45,388 nt of DNA from Clostridia bacterium (GTDB lineage Bacteria > Bacillota > Clostridia > Oscillospirales > Acutalibacteraceae): NCBI GenBank assembly GCA_017449935.1, contig JAFSYP010000034.1, forward strand, positions 1 through 45,388. The letters run 5' to 3'. Below are positions 6,687 through 15,881 of the stretch, one piece after another; position 1 is the first letter of the stretch, and every line of letters starts with the position of its first letter. The notes beneath the pieces are model-generated. The model was not told where the DNA came from, searched no databases, and was given only the letters and a program-made list of their open reading frames with translations. Position numbers and translations under genes: made by a program.

Positions 6687-8600
6687 ATGAAAAGGTTCCT
6701 GTGCTGTGTGCTCTGCGTCTGCGTTATGCTCGCGTGTTTGCCTTCGGCATACGCCGCCGTGCCGGCCTTGACGCCGGACGCATCGTGGTCGGTCCTGGTC
6801 CCGGCGTCCCCAACGGCATATGAACGGTTCGCCGCGCAAAAGCTGTGCAGCGTCCTGTCCGAGGTTTTCGGCGCGAGCGTGCGCATGTCCTCTCAAGCGC
6901 GCGCGCCGTATATCGCGATCGGCTCGGCGTCCGAGGCCGACGTTTCCGCGCTGCGCGACAACGGCTACCGCATCTGCGCAGTCGACGGCAATATCCACAT
7001 CGGCGGCACGGGCGTGCGCGGCTTACAGACCGGCGTGTACCGTTTTCTGGAGGAATTCTGCGGACGGCGCGTGTATACGTCCGAACTCACCGTCCTGCCT
7101 GCCGCGCGGCAGATCGAAGTGCCCGCCGATACCGATATACGGTACGAGCCGTACTTTGAATACGCCGAAACGGACTGGCGGACGAAAAACATCGAAGAGT
7201 ATTCGCTTGCCAACGGGCTGACCGGCGGCATCTACCGTTCCCTGCCGGCCGAGGCGGGCGGCACGGTCCGATACCTCGCGTTCGCGCACACGATGCGATG
7301 GATCTGCGAAACGGAAAAGTATCGGGAGAGCCACCCCGAATACCTCGCGCTGCACGGCGGCGTGCGCACGGCGGGCCAGCCGTGCCTGACCAATCCCGAC
7401 GTGCTGGCGATCGCCACGAAGAACGTGCTGGAGCTGCTGGAAAAGGAGCATGATCCGACCGCTTCTCTGCAGATCGTTTCCGTCTCGCAGAACGACAACT
7501 ATGAATACTGCGAATGCGACGCCTGCCGCGCGTACGAAAACGCGCACGGCGGCGCGCATTCCGCCGTGGTGCTGTATTTCGTCAACCGGATCGCGGACGC
7601 CGTCAAGGCCGCCGGTTACGACAACGTCGCCATCGACACGTTCGCGTATCAGTATACGCGTCAGGCGCCGACGGGCGTTTTCCCGCGCGACAACGTGATC
7701 GTGCGGCTTTGCACGATCGAGTGCTGCTTCTGCCATGCGCTGGACGATCCGTCCTGTTCGCGCAATGCGGAAATGATGCGCGATCTGCGGGACTGGTCGA
7801 GCATCTGCGAGCGGCTGTACATCTGGGACTACGCCGCCAATTACGCCAACACCTGTCTGGTCTTCCCCGACTTCGGCGTGATCCGGCGCAATATCCAGAT
7901 ATTCTATGAGCATAACGTAAAAGGGATCTACGAGGAGGGCAATTTCTATCTGCCCGAATGCGACACGGAGTTCGGCGATCTGCGGATGTACCTGATCTCC
8001 AAATGCCTGCAGGACCCCTACCGTGAAACGGACGCCGAAACGGACGGCTTCCTCGCCGCGTACTACGGCGCCGGCTGGCCGCATATCCGCAAGGCGATCG
8101 ATCTGTACACGCTGCACGCCGGCGATCGGGACGGGCATCTGGGCATCTATTACAGCGCGCAGGACAGTATGCGGCTGTCGAACCGCGACGTCGCCGTCAT
8201 CGACGCGTGCTGGGCGCGCGCAAAGGCGACACCCGCCGCCGCACAGCAGAAAGCGCGCATCGAACGCTCCGAGCTGTCCTGGCGGTTCTGGAAGGCCGGC
8301 ACGAACAAGGGCGAGTTCTCGATCCTGAATCCGGACCGGTTCGCCGAAAAGGAGAAGCTGTTTGAGGATCTGCAGGCGTTCGGCGTCACGACCATCAGCG
8401 AGGGCGCCGACGGCGATTATCTCGACTGCGTCTGCATCCGCTATGCGCCGGTCGAACGATGGAACGGCTATGAAGCGGACAGCGAAAGCGCGCAGCGGCG
8501 CGCCCGTTTCGGCGCGTTTCTCGAAAAGCTCATGCCGATCCTGACCTTCCGCGGCTTCTTCTACCGCCTGCTGTGCCAGTACGTCAAGAAAGGAATCTGA
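6687..8600 (+). CDS. Secreted DUF4838 domain protein (glycoside-hydrolase-like)
   Basis: A 637-residue protein with signal peptide (cut after about AYA, residue 23). An N-terminal alpha-glucuronidase-like region (LVPASPTAYERFAAQKL, then GTGVRGLQTGVYRFLEEFC at about 107-125) is followed by a DUF4838 core with YEPYFEYAETDW (153-164) and SVSQNDNYEYCECDAC (265-280). DUF4838 proteins are secreted and are suspected to bind or cleave glycans. No activity is assigned here. The C-terminal third is alpha-helical. Neighbouring ceramidase-like and hydrolase genes suggest breakdown of host or dietary glycoconjugates, but that is inference. Confidence 0.75.
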   Translation: MKRFLCCVLCVCVMLACLPSAYAAVPALTPDASWSVLVPASPTAYERFAAQKLCSVLSEVFGASVRMSSQARAPYIAIGSASEADVSALRDNGYRICAVDGNIHIGGTGVRGLQTGVYRFLEEFCGRRVYTSELTVLPAARQIEVPADTDIRYEPYFEYAETDWRTKNIEEYSLANGLTGGIYRSLPAEAGGTVRYLAFAHTMRWICETEKYRESHPEYLALHGGVRTAGQPCLTNPDVLAIATKNVLELLEKEHDPTASLQIVSVSQNDNYEYCECDACRAYENAHGGAHSAVVLYFVNRIADAVKAAGYDNVAIDTFAYQYTRQAPTGVFPRDNVIVRLCTIECCFCHALDDPSCSRNAEMMRDLRDWSSICERLYIWDYAANYANTCLVFPDFGVIRRNIQIFYEHNVKGIYEEGNFYLPECDTEFGDLRMYLISKCLQDPYRETDAETDGFLAAYYGAGWPHIRKAIDLYTLHAGDRDGHLGIYYSAQDSMRLSNRDVAVIDACWARAKATPAAAQQKARIERSELSWRFWKAGTNKGEFSILNPDRFAEKEKLFEDLQAFGVTTISEGADGDYLDCVCIRYAPVERWNGYEADSESAQRRARFGAFLEKLMPILTFRGFFYRLLCQYVKKGI

Positions 8601-8608
8601 ACGATCCC

Positions 8609-9988
8609 ATGAAAAATACCCGAGCAAGATTCGGACGTGTCCTGTCGCCTGTTCACCTGATCCCGCTGAGCTTTTTGGCGGCGATCCTCGTGGGCACGGC
8701 GCTGCTTTGGCTGCCGATCTCCACGGCGCCGGGGCAGCATACGGGACCGCTGACCGCGCTGTTCACCGCGACGACCTCCGTCTGCGTGACGGGGCTTGTC
8801 GTCGTCGACACATACATACATTGGAGCCTGTTCGGCAAGGTCGTGATATTGCTGCTCATTCAGCTGGGCGGCCTGGGCGTCATCACCGTTTTTTCGACGC
8901 TGCTGCTCCTGCTGGGACGCAAATTCACGCTGTCCGACCGCACGCTGCTGAGCGAGACGTTTAATCTCAACACGCGGTCGGGGTTGATCCGTTTCCTGCG
9001 GCGCGTGGTCACGGGGACGTTTTTGATCGAAGGGATCGGCGCCGCGCTGTATTCGATCCGCTTCATTCCGCGGTACGGCGCGGCGCGCGGGATATGGTAC
9101 GCCGTCTTCCATGCCGTGTCCGCGTTCTGCAACGCCGGGCTCGATATCCTCGGCCCGGACAGCCTGTGCGGCTATTCGTCCGACGCCTTCTTCCTTCTGG
9201 TCACGATGGCGCTGATCGTTTCCGGCGGCCTCGGCTACGTGGTTTGGTTCGACCTGACCGACTCGCTGAGGGCGCTCCTGCATCCGAAGGACCGGCGGCG
9301 CGGACGGCTGCGCCTGACGGAGCACACAAAGCTCGTGCTGCGTCTGACGGCGGTCATGATCTTCTGCGGCGCGTTCCTGTTCTTTCTCACGGAGCGGCGC
9401 AATCCCGCCACGATCGGCGCGATGCCGACGGGCGAAGCGATCCTGAACTGCCTGTTCCAGTCGGTCACGCTGCGCACGGCCGGCTTCTCCACGTTCCCGC
9501 AGCAGTCGCTTGGAGAGATCTCCTGTCTGATCGGGGACGTCTGGATGTTCATCGGCGGCTCGCCGATCGGCACGGCCGGCGGCGTGAAGACCGTCACGGT
9601 CTTTATCGTGTTCTGGAACGCCGTGTACTACATCGGGCACAGGCGCTCCACGGCGATCTTCCGCCGCAAGATCTCCGAAGAAATGGTCCGCAAGGCTGCG
9701 GCGATCGTCGTCATCAGCGCGCTGTCGACGATCCTGATGTCCGTTCTGCTGTGCGTCGTCAGCGGCGCGCCGCTGCAGGACGCGCTGTATGAAATGTTCA
9801 GCGCGCTGGCGACCGTCGGTCTTTCCAGAGCGCTGACGCCGACGCTTTCCGGAGCGTCGCGGCTGCTAGTCGTCACCGGCATGTATCTCGGCCGGATCGG
9901 GCCGATATCCATGGCGATCTTTTTTGCCAACGTGCGTTCGAAGGGCCGCGGCATGGAATATGCCGAAGGCCGGTTTTATGTAGGATAA
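8609..9988 (+). CDS. ktrB: Potassium uptake membrane subunit KtrB (TrkH/KtrB family)
   Basis: The 459-residue membrane protein has the four pore loops of the TrkH/KtrB/HKT superfamily: TSVCVTGL, AFCNAGLD, TLRTAGFST and SPIGTAGGVKT, each with the selectivity-filter glycine. It conducts potassium, coupled to sodium in characterised KtrB proteins. I prefer the ATG at 8609; a start 12 codons upstream would overlap the DUF4838 gene. KtrB works with the cytosolic ring of KtrA, encoded 13 bases downstream. Confidence 0.9.
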   Translation: MKNTRARFGRVLSPVHLIPLSFLAAILVGTALLWLPISTAPGQHTGPLTALFTATTSVCVTGLVVVDTYIHWSLFGKVVILLLIQLGGLGVITVFSTLLLLLGRKFTLSDRTLLSETFNLNTRSGLIRFLRRVVTGTFLIEGIGAALYSIRFIPRYGAARGIWYAVFHAVSAFCNAGLDILGPDSLCGYSSDAFFLLVTMALIVSGGLGYVVWFDLTDSLRALLHPKDRRRGRLRLTEHTKLVLRLTAVMIFCGAFLFFLTERRNPATIGAMPTGEAILNCLFQSVTLRTAGFSTFPQQSLGEISCLIGDVWMFIGGSPIGTAGGVKTVTVFIVFWNAVYYIGHRRSTAIFRRKISEEMVRKAAAIVVISALSTILMSVLLCVVSGAPLQDALYEMFSALATVGLSRALTPTLSGASRLLVVTGMYLGRIGPISMAIFFANVRSKGRGMEYAEGRFYVG

Positions 9989-10001
9989 GGAGGAAGAATA
10001 G

Positions 10002-10649
10002 ATGGATAAATCCGTTGCGGTATTAGGTCTGGGAGAGTTCGGACAGAGCCTCGCGGAGAATCTGGCGATCCTCGGCGCCGACGTGATGGTCGTCGACCGC
10101 GACCGCGAGCTCGTGCAGGAATTCTCGAGCAAGGTCACGGTCTGCGTGTGCGCCGACCTCGCGGACGAACAGCAGCTCAATGAACTCGGGCTGAGCAATA
10201 TGGACACGGTCGTCGTGGCGATGGGCGCGAGCCTTGCCGCGAGCGTGATGTCCGTCATGGTCGCCAAGGAGCAGAACGTCCCCTATGTGATGGCCAAAGC
10301 GTCGTCGCCGAGCATGGCGGCGATCCTGATGAAGGTCGGCGCGGACAAGGTATTCAATCCCGAGGAGGAAAGCGGCCTGCGCACGGCGCAGCTTCTGGTG
10401 TCCTCCGCCTTTCTGAATCTGTTCAACGTGGACGACGATTTCTCGATCGTCGAGATGCTGCCCAAACGCAAATGGATCGGCAAATCGCTCATTCAGCTCG
10501 ATCTGCGCCGCAAATACAACGTCAACGTGATCGCCGTTTCCCGCGAACAGGGCAACTGGCACTTTATCGATCCCACCGTGCCGATCGAGGACGGAATGCG
10601 CCTGCTCGTCGCCTCCGAGCGGAAGGATCTCGACAGACTGAGCCCGTGA
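10002..10649 (+). CDS. ktrA: Potassium uptake regulatory subunit KtrA (RCK domains)
   Basis: The 215-residue protein starts with a Rossmann fold (AVLGLGEFGQSLAENLA, acid at DRD near residue 28) that binds ATP/ADP or NAD, and ends with an RCK_C domain (about 130-215) of the type that binds cyclic di-AMP in several Firmicutes. Octameric KtrA gates KtrB. GGAGGAAG precedes the ATG. No ydaO-type riboswitch is visible upstream of ktrB. The pair sits between an unrelated secreted protein and argS. Confidence 0.92.
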   Translation: MDKSVAVLGLGEFGQSLAENLAILGADVMVVDRDRELVQEFSSKVTVCVCADLADEQQLNELGLSNMDTVVVAMGASLAASVMSVMVAKEQNVPYVMAKASSPSMAAILMKVGADKVFNPEEESGLRTAQLLVSSAFLNLFNVDDDFSIVEMLPKRKWIGKSLIQLDLRRKYNVNVIAVSREQGNWHFIDPTVPIEDGMRLLVASERKDLDRLSP

Positions 10650-10695
10650 CGCGGTACGCCGCGCGACGTTCAACCTGCAAAAAGGAAGCGTAACG

Positions 10696-12444
10696 ATGAA
10701 AAACATAATTGATTCGATCACCGAGAGGATGCGGCAGGCGTTCGCCGACGCCGGCTACGATCCGCAGCTGGGACAGGTCACGGTTTCCGACCGCCCCGAC
10801 CTGTGCGAATACCAGTGCAACGGCGCGTTGGCCGCGGCAAAGCGGTATAAATGCGCGCCCATCCTCATCGCGAAAGCCGTTATCGAAAAGCTGGACCGCG
10901 CGGATTTTGCGTCGGTCGACGTCGTAATGCCCGGCTTTATCAACCTGACGCTGTCCGACGATTTTCTGACGGGCTGTCTTGAACAGATGCGCACCGACGC
11001 CGAGCTCGGCGTTGAAAAGACGGGCGCGGGCAAGACCGTCGTCATCGACTACGGCGGCGCGAACGTCGCCAAGCCTCTGCATATCGGGCATCTGCGTTCC
11101 GCGATCATCGGCGAGTCGTTGAAACGAATACACCGCTTTCTGGGATACAATACCATCGGCGACGTGCATCTGGGCGACTGGGGTCTGCAGATGGGGCTGA
11201 TCATCGCCGAACTGCAGATGCGTCATCCGGAATGGCGCTACTTCGATCCCGACCGCACGGGTGAATACCCCGCCGAGCCGCCGTTCTCCATCGGCGAATT
11301 GGAGGAGGTCTACCCCTATGCCTCGGCCAAAAGCAAAAGCGATCCCGATTTTGCGGACCGGGCGCACCTGGCGACCGTCGAATTGCAGAAGGGCCGCGCG
11401 GGGTACCGGGCGCTCTGGAAGCACATCATGCAGATCTCTGTGGCCGATCTGCGCAAAAACTATGACGAGCTGGACGTGCACTTCGATCAGTGGCTGGGGG
11501 AAAGCGACGCGCAGCCGCTGATCCCGGACATGGTGGAAAGGATCAAATCGCAGGGCTTTGCCGTGCTGAGCGACGGCGCCTGGGTCATCCCCGTCAGCGA
11601 CGGTTCGGACAAAACCGAGATCCCGCCGTGCATCCTGCTCAAGTCCGACGGCTCCGCCATCTATGCGACGACCGATCTGGCGACTCTGGTGCAGCGGATG
11701 CGCGACTGGGCGCCGGACCGTATTCTCTACCTGACCGACAAGCGCCAGGCGCTGCATTTCGAGCAGGTCTTCCGCGCGGCGCGCAAGTGCGGGATCGTGC
11801 CGGCGGCTACGGAGCTGAAGCATATCGGCTTCGGCACCATGAACGGCCGGGACGGAAAACCGTTCAAGACGCGCGACGGCGGCGTCATGCGTCTGGAACA
11901 GCTGATCGCCGAGCTGCACGATTTCGTGCGCGACAAGGTGATCGAGAACCGGATCTCGGAGGATATGGTGGAAAGCACCGCCGCGAAGATCGCGCTGGCG
12001 GCGCTGAAATACGGCGATCTGTCCAACCATCCCACGAAGGATTACATATTCGACTTCGACCGCTTTGCCGCCTTTGAAGGCGACACCGGCCCGTATATCC
12101 TTTATACGATCGTGCGCATCCGTTCCATCCTGACGAAATACGGCGCGTACGAGCATCTGCCCATCCGGAAGACCGCGGACGCGGGCGCCAGAGATCTGAT
12201 GCTGTCCGTCGGCAGATTCTCCTCTTGCGTCGACGCAGCGCTGGCCAACTACGCGCCCAACCTGCTGTGCGCGTACATCTACGAGCTGGCCGGAACGGTA
12301 AACAAGTTCTACCACGAAACGAGGATCTTGTCCGAGCGGGACGAGTCCGTCAAGGCCGGCTATATCGCGCTGATCGCGCTGGCCAAACGCGTTCTGGAAA
12401 CGTCCGTTTTCCTCCTGGGCTTCGATGCGCCGGAAAGGATGTAA
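10696..12444 (+). CDS. argS: Arginine--tRNA ligase
   Basis: The 582-residue class Ia synthetase charges tRNA-Arg. Visible features: the ArgS N-terminal Add-1 domain, the signature DYGGANVAKPLHIGHLRSAI (HIGH at about residues 132-135), GDVHLGDWG, and a C-terminal DALR anticodon-binding domain from about 470. As in most ArgS proteins no canonical KMSKS is seen; MNGRDGKPFKTRDGG occupies that region. The gene follows ktrA after 46 bases and ends before a strong terminator. No T-box precedes it. Confidence 0.95.
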   Translation: MKNIIDSITERMRQAFADAGYDPQLGQVTVSDRPDLCEYQCNGALAAAKRYKCAPILIAKAVIEKLDRADFASVDVVMPGFINLTLSDDFLTGCLEQMRTDAELGVEKTGAGKTVVIDYGGANVAKPLHIGHLRSAIIGESLKRIHRFLGYNTIGDVHLGDWGLQMGLIIAELQMRHPEWRYFDPDRTGEYPAEPPFSIGELEEVYPYASAKSKSDPDFADRAHLATVELQKGRAGYRALWKHIMQISVADLRKNYDELDVHFDQWLGESDAQPLIPDMVERIKSQGFAVLSDGAWVIPVSDGSDKTEIPPCILLKSDGSAIYATTDLATLVQRMRDWAPDRILYLTDKRQALHFEQVFRAARKCGIVPAATELKHIGFGTMNGRDGKPFKTRDGGVMRLEQLIAELHDFVRDKVIENRISEDMVESTAAKIALAALKYGDLSNHPTKDYIFDFDRFAAFEGDTGPYILYTIVRIRSILTKYGAYEHLPIRKTADAGARDLMLSVGRFSSCVDAALANYAPNLLCAYIYELAGTVNKFYHETRILSERDESVKAGYIALIALAKRVLETSVFLLGFDAPERM

Positions 12445-12532
12445 CCCCTTCGGTCGCCGCGTTCGTCCCGATAAACCGAAAAATAACCCCGTCTATTTCT
12501 CCGCGAAAGCAAAAATACATCCCCGATATACC

Positions 12533-12565
12533 AACCGACCGCCCTTTATCGGCGGCCGGTTTTTT
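12533..12565 (+). terminator. Rho-independent terminator after argS
   Basis: AACCGACCGCC at 12533-12543 pairs with GGCGGCCGGTT at 12551-12561 with one weak pair, followed directly by a T tract. Confidence 0.75.
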
Positions 12566-12626
12566 GATACAGTATTCTCAAGCAAAGGAACGACGCTTTG
12601 CGAAGAAAGAAAAGGAGGTCGGAACC

Positions 12627-12785
12627 ATGTTCAGATTCGGTCGTTACGGCGGCTGGATGCCGCCTCCCCCGCCGCCGCATCGCGGCGGCTGCGGCTGCGG
12701 CTGCGGTCCGCTGCTGCTGATCCCGCTGCTGATCCCGCTGCTGGCGGTCGCCATCGTCTTCATGCGTTTCATGGTCGGGTATTGA
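12627..12785 (+). CDS. Small Pro/Gly/Cys membrane protein next to flotillin
   Basis: A 52-residue protein with an excellent AAAGGAGGTC ribosome site. It begins MFRFGRYGGWMPPPPPPHRG, runs through alternating CGCGCG and ends with one hydrophobic helix (LLLIPLLIPLLAVAIVF). It is probably a single-pass membrane microprotein with a proline and cysteine head. I know no family for it. It lies 32 bases before a flotillin gene, the place often held by an nfeD gene in other bacteria, so it may be a flotillin partner (inference). Confidence 0.7.
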   Translation: MFRFGRYGGWMPPPPPPHRGGCGCGCGPLLLIPLLIPLLAVAIVFMRFMVGY

Positions 12786-12817
12786 CCACACTGCAACAGT
12801 AGAAAGGAGAGAGAACC

Positions 12818-14329
12818 ATGCCCCCCATTTTCATCTTCATCGGAATCGCCGCGCTGGCGGCGCTGCTTATCGCGATCTGCGCGTCCGGCTACGTCAAAGC
12901 CTCGCCCGACACCGCCTACATCATCTCCGGCTTCCGCAAAGAGCCGCGTGAGCTGATCGGCACGGCAGGCATCAAGATCCCGTTTTTAGAGAAGAAGGAC
13001 GAGCTGACGCTCAAGCTCATCCCCATCGACGTCAAAACCGCGACGACCGTCCCCACGGCGGACTACATCAACGTGTCCATCGACGCGGTCGTCAACGTCA
13101 AGATCGGCACCAGCAAGGAATACCTGAAGGCGGCCGAGCAGAACTTCCTGAACAAGAGAGAGGAAGAGATCGCCTCCATCGCACGCGAAGTGCTCGAAGG
13201 CAACACGCGTGAGATCGTCGGGCAGATGAACCTCGAGGATATGGTCGGCGACCGCCAGAAGTTCGCCGACAAGGTCAAGGACAACGCCGCGCCCGATCTG
13301 GAGCGCATGGGACTGGAGATCGTGTCGTTCAACGTGCAGAACTTCGTGGACGGCAACGGCGTGATCGAAAATCTCGGCGTCGACAACGTGGTGCGCATCC
13401 AGAAGCGCGCGGCCATCTCCCGCGCGGAATCGGAGCGCGACATCGCCATCGCCAAGGCGCAGGCCAAAAAGGAAGCCAACGACGCGCAGGTGCTCGCGGA
13501 GACCGAGATCGCCCAGCGGCAGAACGCGCTGGCCATCCGGCAGGCGGAGCTGAAGGCGGAGGCGGACGTCAAGCGCGCCGAAGCCGACGCCGCGTACAAG
13601 ATCCAGGAGCAGGAGCAGAGAAAAGCCATCGAGATCACGACGGCGAACGCGAACATCGCCCAGAAGGAAAAGGCGATCGAGATCAACGCCCGCGAGGTGG
13701 AGATCAAGGAGAAGGCGCTCGACGCGGAGATCAAGAAGAAGGCCGAAGCGGACAAATTCGCCGCGCAGCAGGCCGCGGACGCCGCGCTGTATAAGGTGCA
13801 GCGTGAATCCGACGCGGAGCTGTTCGAGCGTCAGAAGCAGGCCGAGGCGCAGAAGTTCGAGGCGGAAAAGGAAGCCGAGGCGAAGAAAGCGCGCGCCGAG
13901 GCGGAGAAGTTTGCCGCGCTGCAGAACGCCGAAGCCGTCAAGGCGGCGGGGCTTGCGGAAGCGGCGGCGATCCGTGCCAAGGGCGAAGCCGAGGCCGAAG
14001 CGATCAAGCTCAAGGCGCTGGCGGAGGCGGAAGGCATCGAGAAGAAAGCCGAAGCCATGCAGAAATACGGCGAGGCAGCCATGCTGGAGATGTACTTCAA
14101 CGCGCTGCCCGAGGTCGCCAAATATGTCGCGGAGCCGCTGAGTCAGACGGACAAGATCGTCATGTACGGCGACGGCAACAGCGCGCGGCTGGTCGGCGAC
14201 ATCATGACCGCCATCGACAAGGTCAACGAGGGGCTGTCCGGTTCCACGGGACTGGGCGTGACGGAGCTGCTGCGCGCCTTCCGCGCCAAGAACGCGTCGC
14301 CGGTACAGGTCCAGGCGGACGTCACATAA
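12818..14329 (+). CDS. Flotillin-like SPFH-domain protein
   Basis: A 503-residue protein of the flotillin/YqiK type. It has a short N-terminal membrane hairpin or helix (IFIGIAALAALLIAICA), an SPFH/band-7 domain at about 25-200, then a long Ala/Glu/Lys-rich coiled coil with repeated EAE and KAEA units at about 200-430, and a small C-terminal tail. Flotillins scaffold membrane microdomains on the cytoplasmic face and affect secretion, cell-wall enzymes and signalling. AAAGGAGAG precedes the ATG. The upstream microprotein is probably co-transcribed. Confidence 0.88.
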   Translation: MPPIFIFIGIAALAALLIAICASGYVKASPDTAYIISGFRKEPRELIGTAGIKIPFLEKKDELTLKLIPIDVKTATTVPTADYINVSIDAVVNVKIGTSKEYLKAAEQNFLNKREEEIASIAREVLEGNTREIVGQMNLEDMVGDRQKFADKVKDNAAPDLERMGLEIVSFNVQNFVDGNGVIENLGVDNVVRIQKRAAISRAESERDIAIAKAQAKKEANDAQVLAETEIAQRQNALAIRQAELKAEADVKRAEADAAYKIQEQEQRKAIEITTANANIAQKEKAIEINAREVEIKEKALDAEIKKKAEADKFAAQQAADAALYKVQRESDAELFERQKQAEAQKFEAEKEAEAKKARAEAEKFAALQNAEAVKAAGLAEAAAIRAKGEAEAEAIKLKALAEAEGIEKKAEAMQKYGEAAMLEMYFNALPEVAKYVAEPLSQTDKIVMYGDGNSARLVGDIMTAIDKVNEGLSGSTGLGVTELLRAFRAKNASPVQVQADVT

Positions 14330-14340
14330 TACGATCCATA

Positions 14341-14388
14341 GAAAAAAGGCCGCGGTCGGTTCCGGTCCGATCGCGGCTTCATATTTTC
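14341..14388. terminator. Bidirectional terminator between flotillin and lipase genes
   Basis: GCCGCGGTCGG at 14349-14359 pairs with CCGATCGCGGC at 14367-14377. A run of A on the left gives a T tract for the minus-strand lipase, and the right side is moderately T-rich for the flotillin. Confidence 0.6.
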
Positions 14389-14399
14389 TGTTCGGCGGT

Positions 14400-15554
14400 T
14401 TACAGCGTGTTGACGCTTTGGATATAGTTGACAAAATAGGTGCGGATATCGGTCGTGCGGAAAAATCCGCCGCTGAAGAACATGTGGTCGGCGTGCATCG
14501 TGGGATAAACATTCCAGATGCCCGGCTCGATGTTCTCCGGGTCGATGTCCTTCTGCGGCGCGTGGAACGGCGCACGCTCGGAGATCGTATTCACCAGACC
14601 GTCGTTTTCCTTCCAGCTTTCATCCAGCTCGACGCCGCCGGCCGTCACGCCCTCGAACATGCCCATGGCTCTGGAAAGCGGTTTCATCAGGAATACCATT
14701 TTGGACAGCGGCACCTGATCGCCCTTTTCGTTCGGCTGGGAACAGGTGCAGGGTACGGAGAAATAATAGACGGAGTCGATCGTTTCGCACGCGTCCGCGA
14801 TCTCGATCGCCCGGTCGACCTGCATATCGTAGACCGCCGTATCCGAGAACAGACGATCCCGCATGGTCAGCAAAGAGGTGGCGTTCAAAAGCCTCTGGCC
14901 CGGATAGCGGTCATGACCGTCCAGCGAGACCGTTTCGGAATTGCCGATCTCATACAGCGTGGTCCCGTTGGTCGGCGACGCCAGCGTCGTCAGAGAATAG
15001 ATCCAGTCCGCCTTGCCGCCCTCGAACAGCGGGGAAACGGTCGAATCCTGCGACGCCTCACATTCCGCGGCGTCTCCGTTGGCCATCAATTCCAAAAAGA
15101 CCAGCGCAGTCGCGCCGCCGAAGGAATGCCCGATCAGGTTGATCTTGTGCTCGGCGTCGAATTCGTCGAGCAGCGCTCTGCCGGTATAATTGCGGCCGTA
15201 GCGCGGATGGTGACAGCGCGCGCTGTGCGCCTCGCCGTAGTCGGTGCGCGTCCCCGTCAGCTGCGCATACAGCTCGCACGCGCGGTCCCACGCGCTGTTA
15301 TTCACGCTCAGCGTCGCCGTGTGGCAGTTCAGCCCGCAGGAACGCAAATACCGCATCAGGCTCCCGCTGAACGTGCCGAAATAGGAGATGATGTTCTCCA
15401 TGAACGTGTCCTCGCCCCAGCCGATAAGACCGTGGACAAAAACGTAGGCATAGTCTGTCGTCCACTCGGACTTGTCGATCTCCGGGCGCGGCTGATTTGC
15501 CGCCGGCGCCAAAAGCATCACGATCGACAGAATAAGTGAAATCAAACGCTGCAA
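14400..15554 (-). CDS. Secreted lipase (family I.5/I.6 type)
   Basis: A triacylglycerol lipase-like protein of 384 residues. VFVHGLIGWGED is the oxyanion-hole region; TDYGEAHSARCHHPRYGRNY matches the zinc-binding DYG-AHA-..GH-R-G-TYPG segment of Staphylococcus and Geobacillus lipases; IGHSFGGA holds the catalytic serine. I start it at TTG 15554: GGAGGAG lies 7 bases upstream, a signal peptide (LISLILSIVMLLAPAAN) follows at once, and the longer frame begins inside the promoter. It is probably secreted and active on lipids outside the cell. Confidence 0.8.
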   Translation of the reverse strand: MQRLISLILSIVMLLAPAANQPRPEIDKSEWTTDYAYVFVHGLIGWGEDTFMENIISYFGTFSGSLMRYLRSCGLNCHTATLSVNNSAWDRACELYAQLTGTRTDYGEAHSARCHHPRYGRNYTGRALLDEFDAEHKINLIGHSFGGATALVFLELMANGDAAECEASQDSTVSPLFEGGKADWIYSLTTLASPTNGTTLYEIGNSETVSLDGHDRYPGQRLLNATSLLTMRDRLFSDTAVYDMQVDRAIEIADACETIDSVYYFSVPCTCSQPNEKGDQVPLSKMVFLMKPLSRAMGMFEGVTAGGVELDESWKENDGLVNTISERAPFHAPQKDIDPENIEPGIWNVYPTMHADHMFFSGGFFRTTDIRTYFVNYIQSVNTL

Positions 15555-15610
15555 GGTCCCTCTCCTCCGCAAACACAATTCACGACTCCGATCAACGGAT
15601 CGCGAGACAA

Positions 15611-15639
15611 AGTATACCAAAGACAGAACAAAAGGTCAA
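15611..15639 (-). promoter_or_regulatory. Sigma-A type promoter for the lipase
   Basis: On the minus strand TTGACC (15639-15634), a 17 base spacer and TATACT (15616-15611). The start of transcription would be near 15604, which rules out translation from the TTG at 15620 and supports the start at 15554. Confidence 0.75.
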
Positions 15640-15688
15640 TACGACGCCGGAATTATTTCGGCTTTTTTCCGCAGAAACGTAAAACAAC

Positions 15689-15767
15689 CGTCATTCCGAG
15701 CGTGTCAGCGCGTGGGAATCCGCGTCCCCGAAAGCGCAAAAATGCAACGACACAAAAGGGAAACGGA
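15689..15767. repeat. MITE-like element, copy C (one end lost)
   Basis: CCGTCATTCCGAGCGTGTCA and the following GCGTGGGAATCCGCG match the minus strand of copy A almost base for base, and the inner AGGGAAACGGA block is also shared. The second terminal repeat is missing. A TTTCCGTGATGAA stretch beyond it (about 15790) resembles the outer repeat of copy B. The rest of 15640-15802 holds nothing else I can support. Confidence 0.6.
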
Positions 15768-15802
15768 ACAGAACAACCTGCTCCCGGATTTCCGTGATGA
15801 AC

Positions 15803-15868
15803 CAAAAAAGGGGCTGTCGCCGTAGGTTTTTTCCAAGTTTTTCCTACTTGCGGCAGCCCTATCGTTTT
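15803..15868 (-). terminator. Terminator of the sigma factor-DUF4349 operon
   Basis: GGGGCTGTCGCCGTAGG at 15810-15826 pairs with CCTACTTGCGGCAGCCC at 15843-15859. The minus strand then reads a T tract, and the plus strand also ends in TTTTT, so it may act both ways. Confidence 0.7.
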
Positions 15869-15881
15869 TGTATGTTTCGGT

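Noticed and set aside
4793-6886. A 697-codon open frame on the minus strand
   Set aside because: It lies opposite the ceramidase-like gene and the start of the DUF4838 gene, has no ribosome site, and its product is rich in Arg, His, Val and Asp, typical of the antisense of GC-rich coding DNA.
15555-15620. N-terminal extension of the lipase from the TTG at 15620
   Set aside because: That codon lies in the promoter -10 region and has no SD; the TTG at 15554 has GGAGGAG and a signal peptide.
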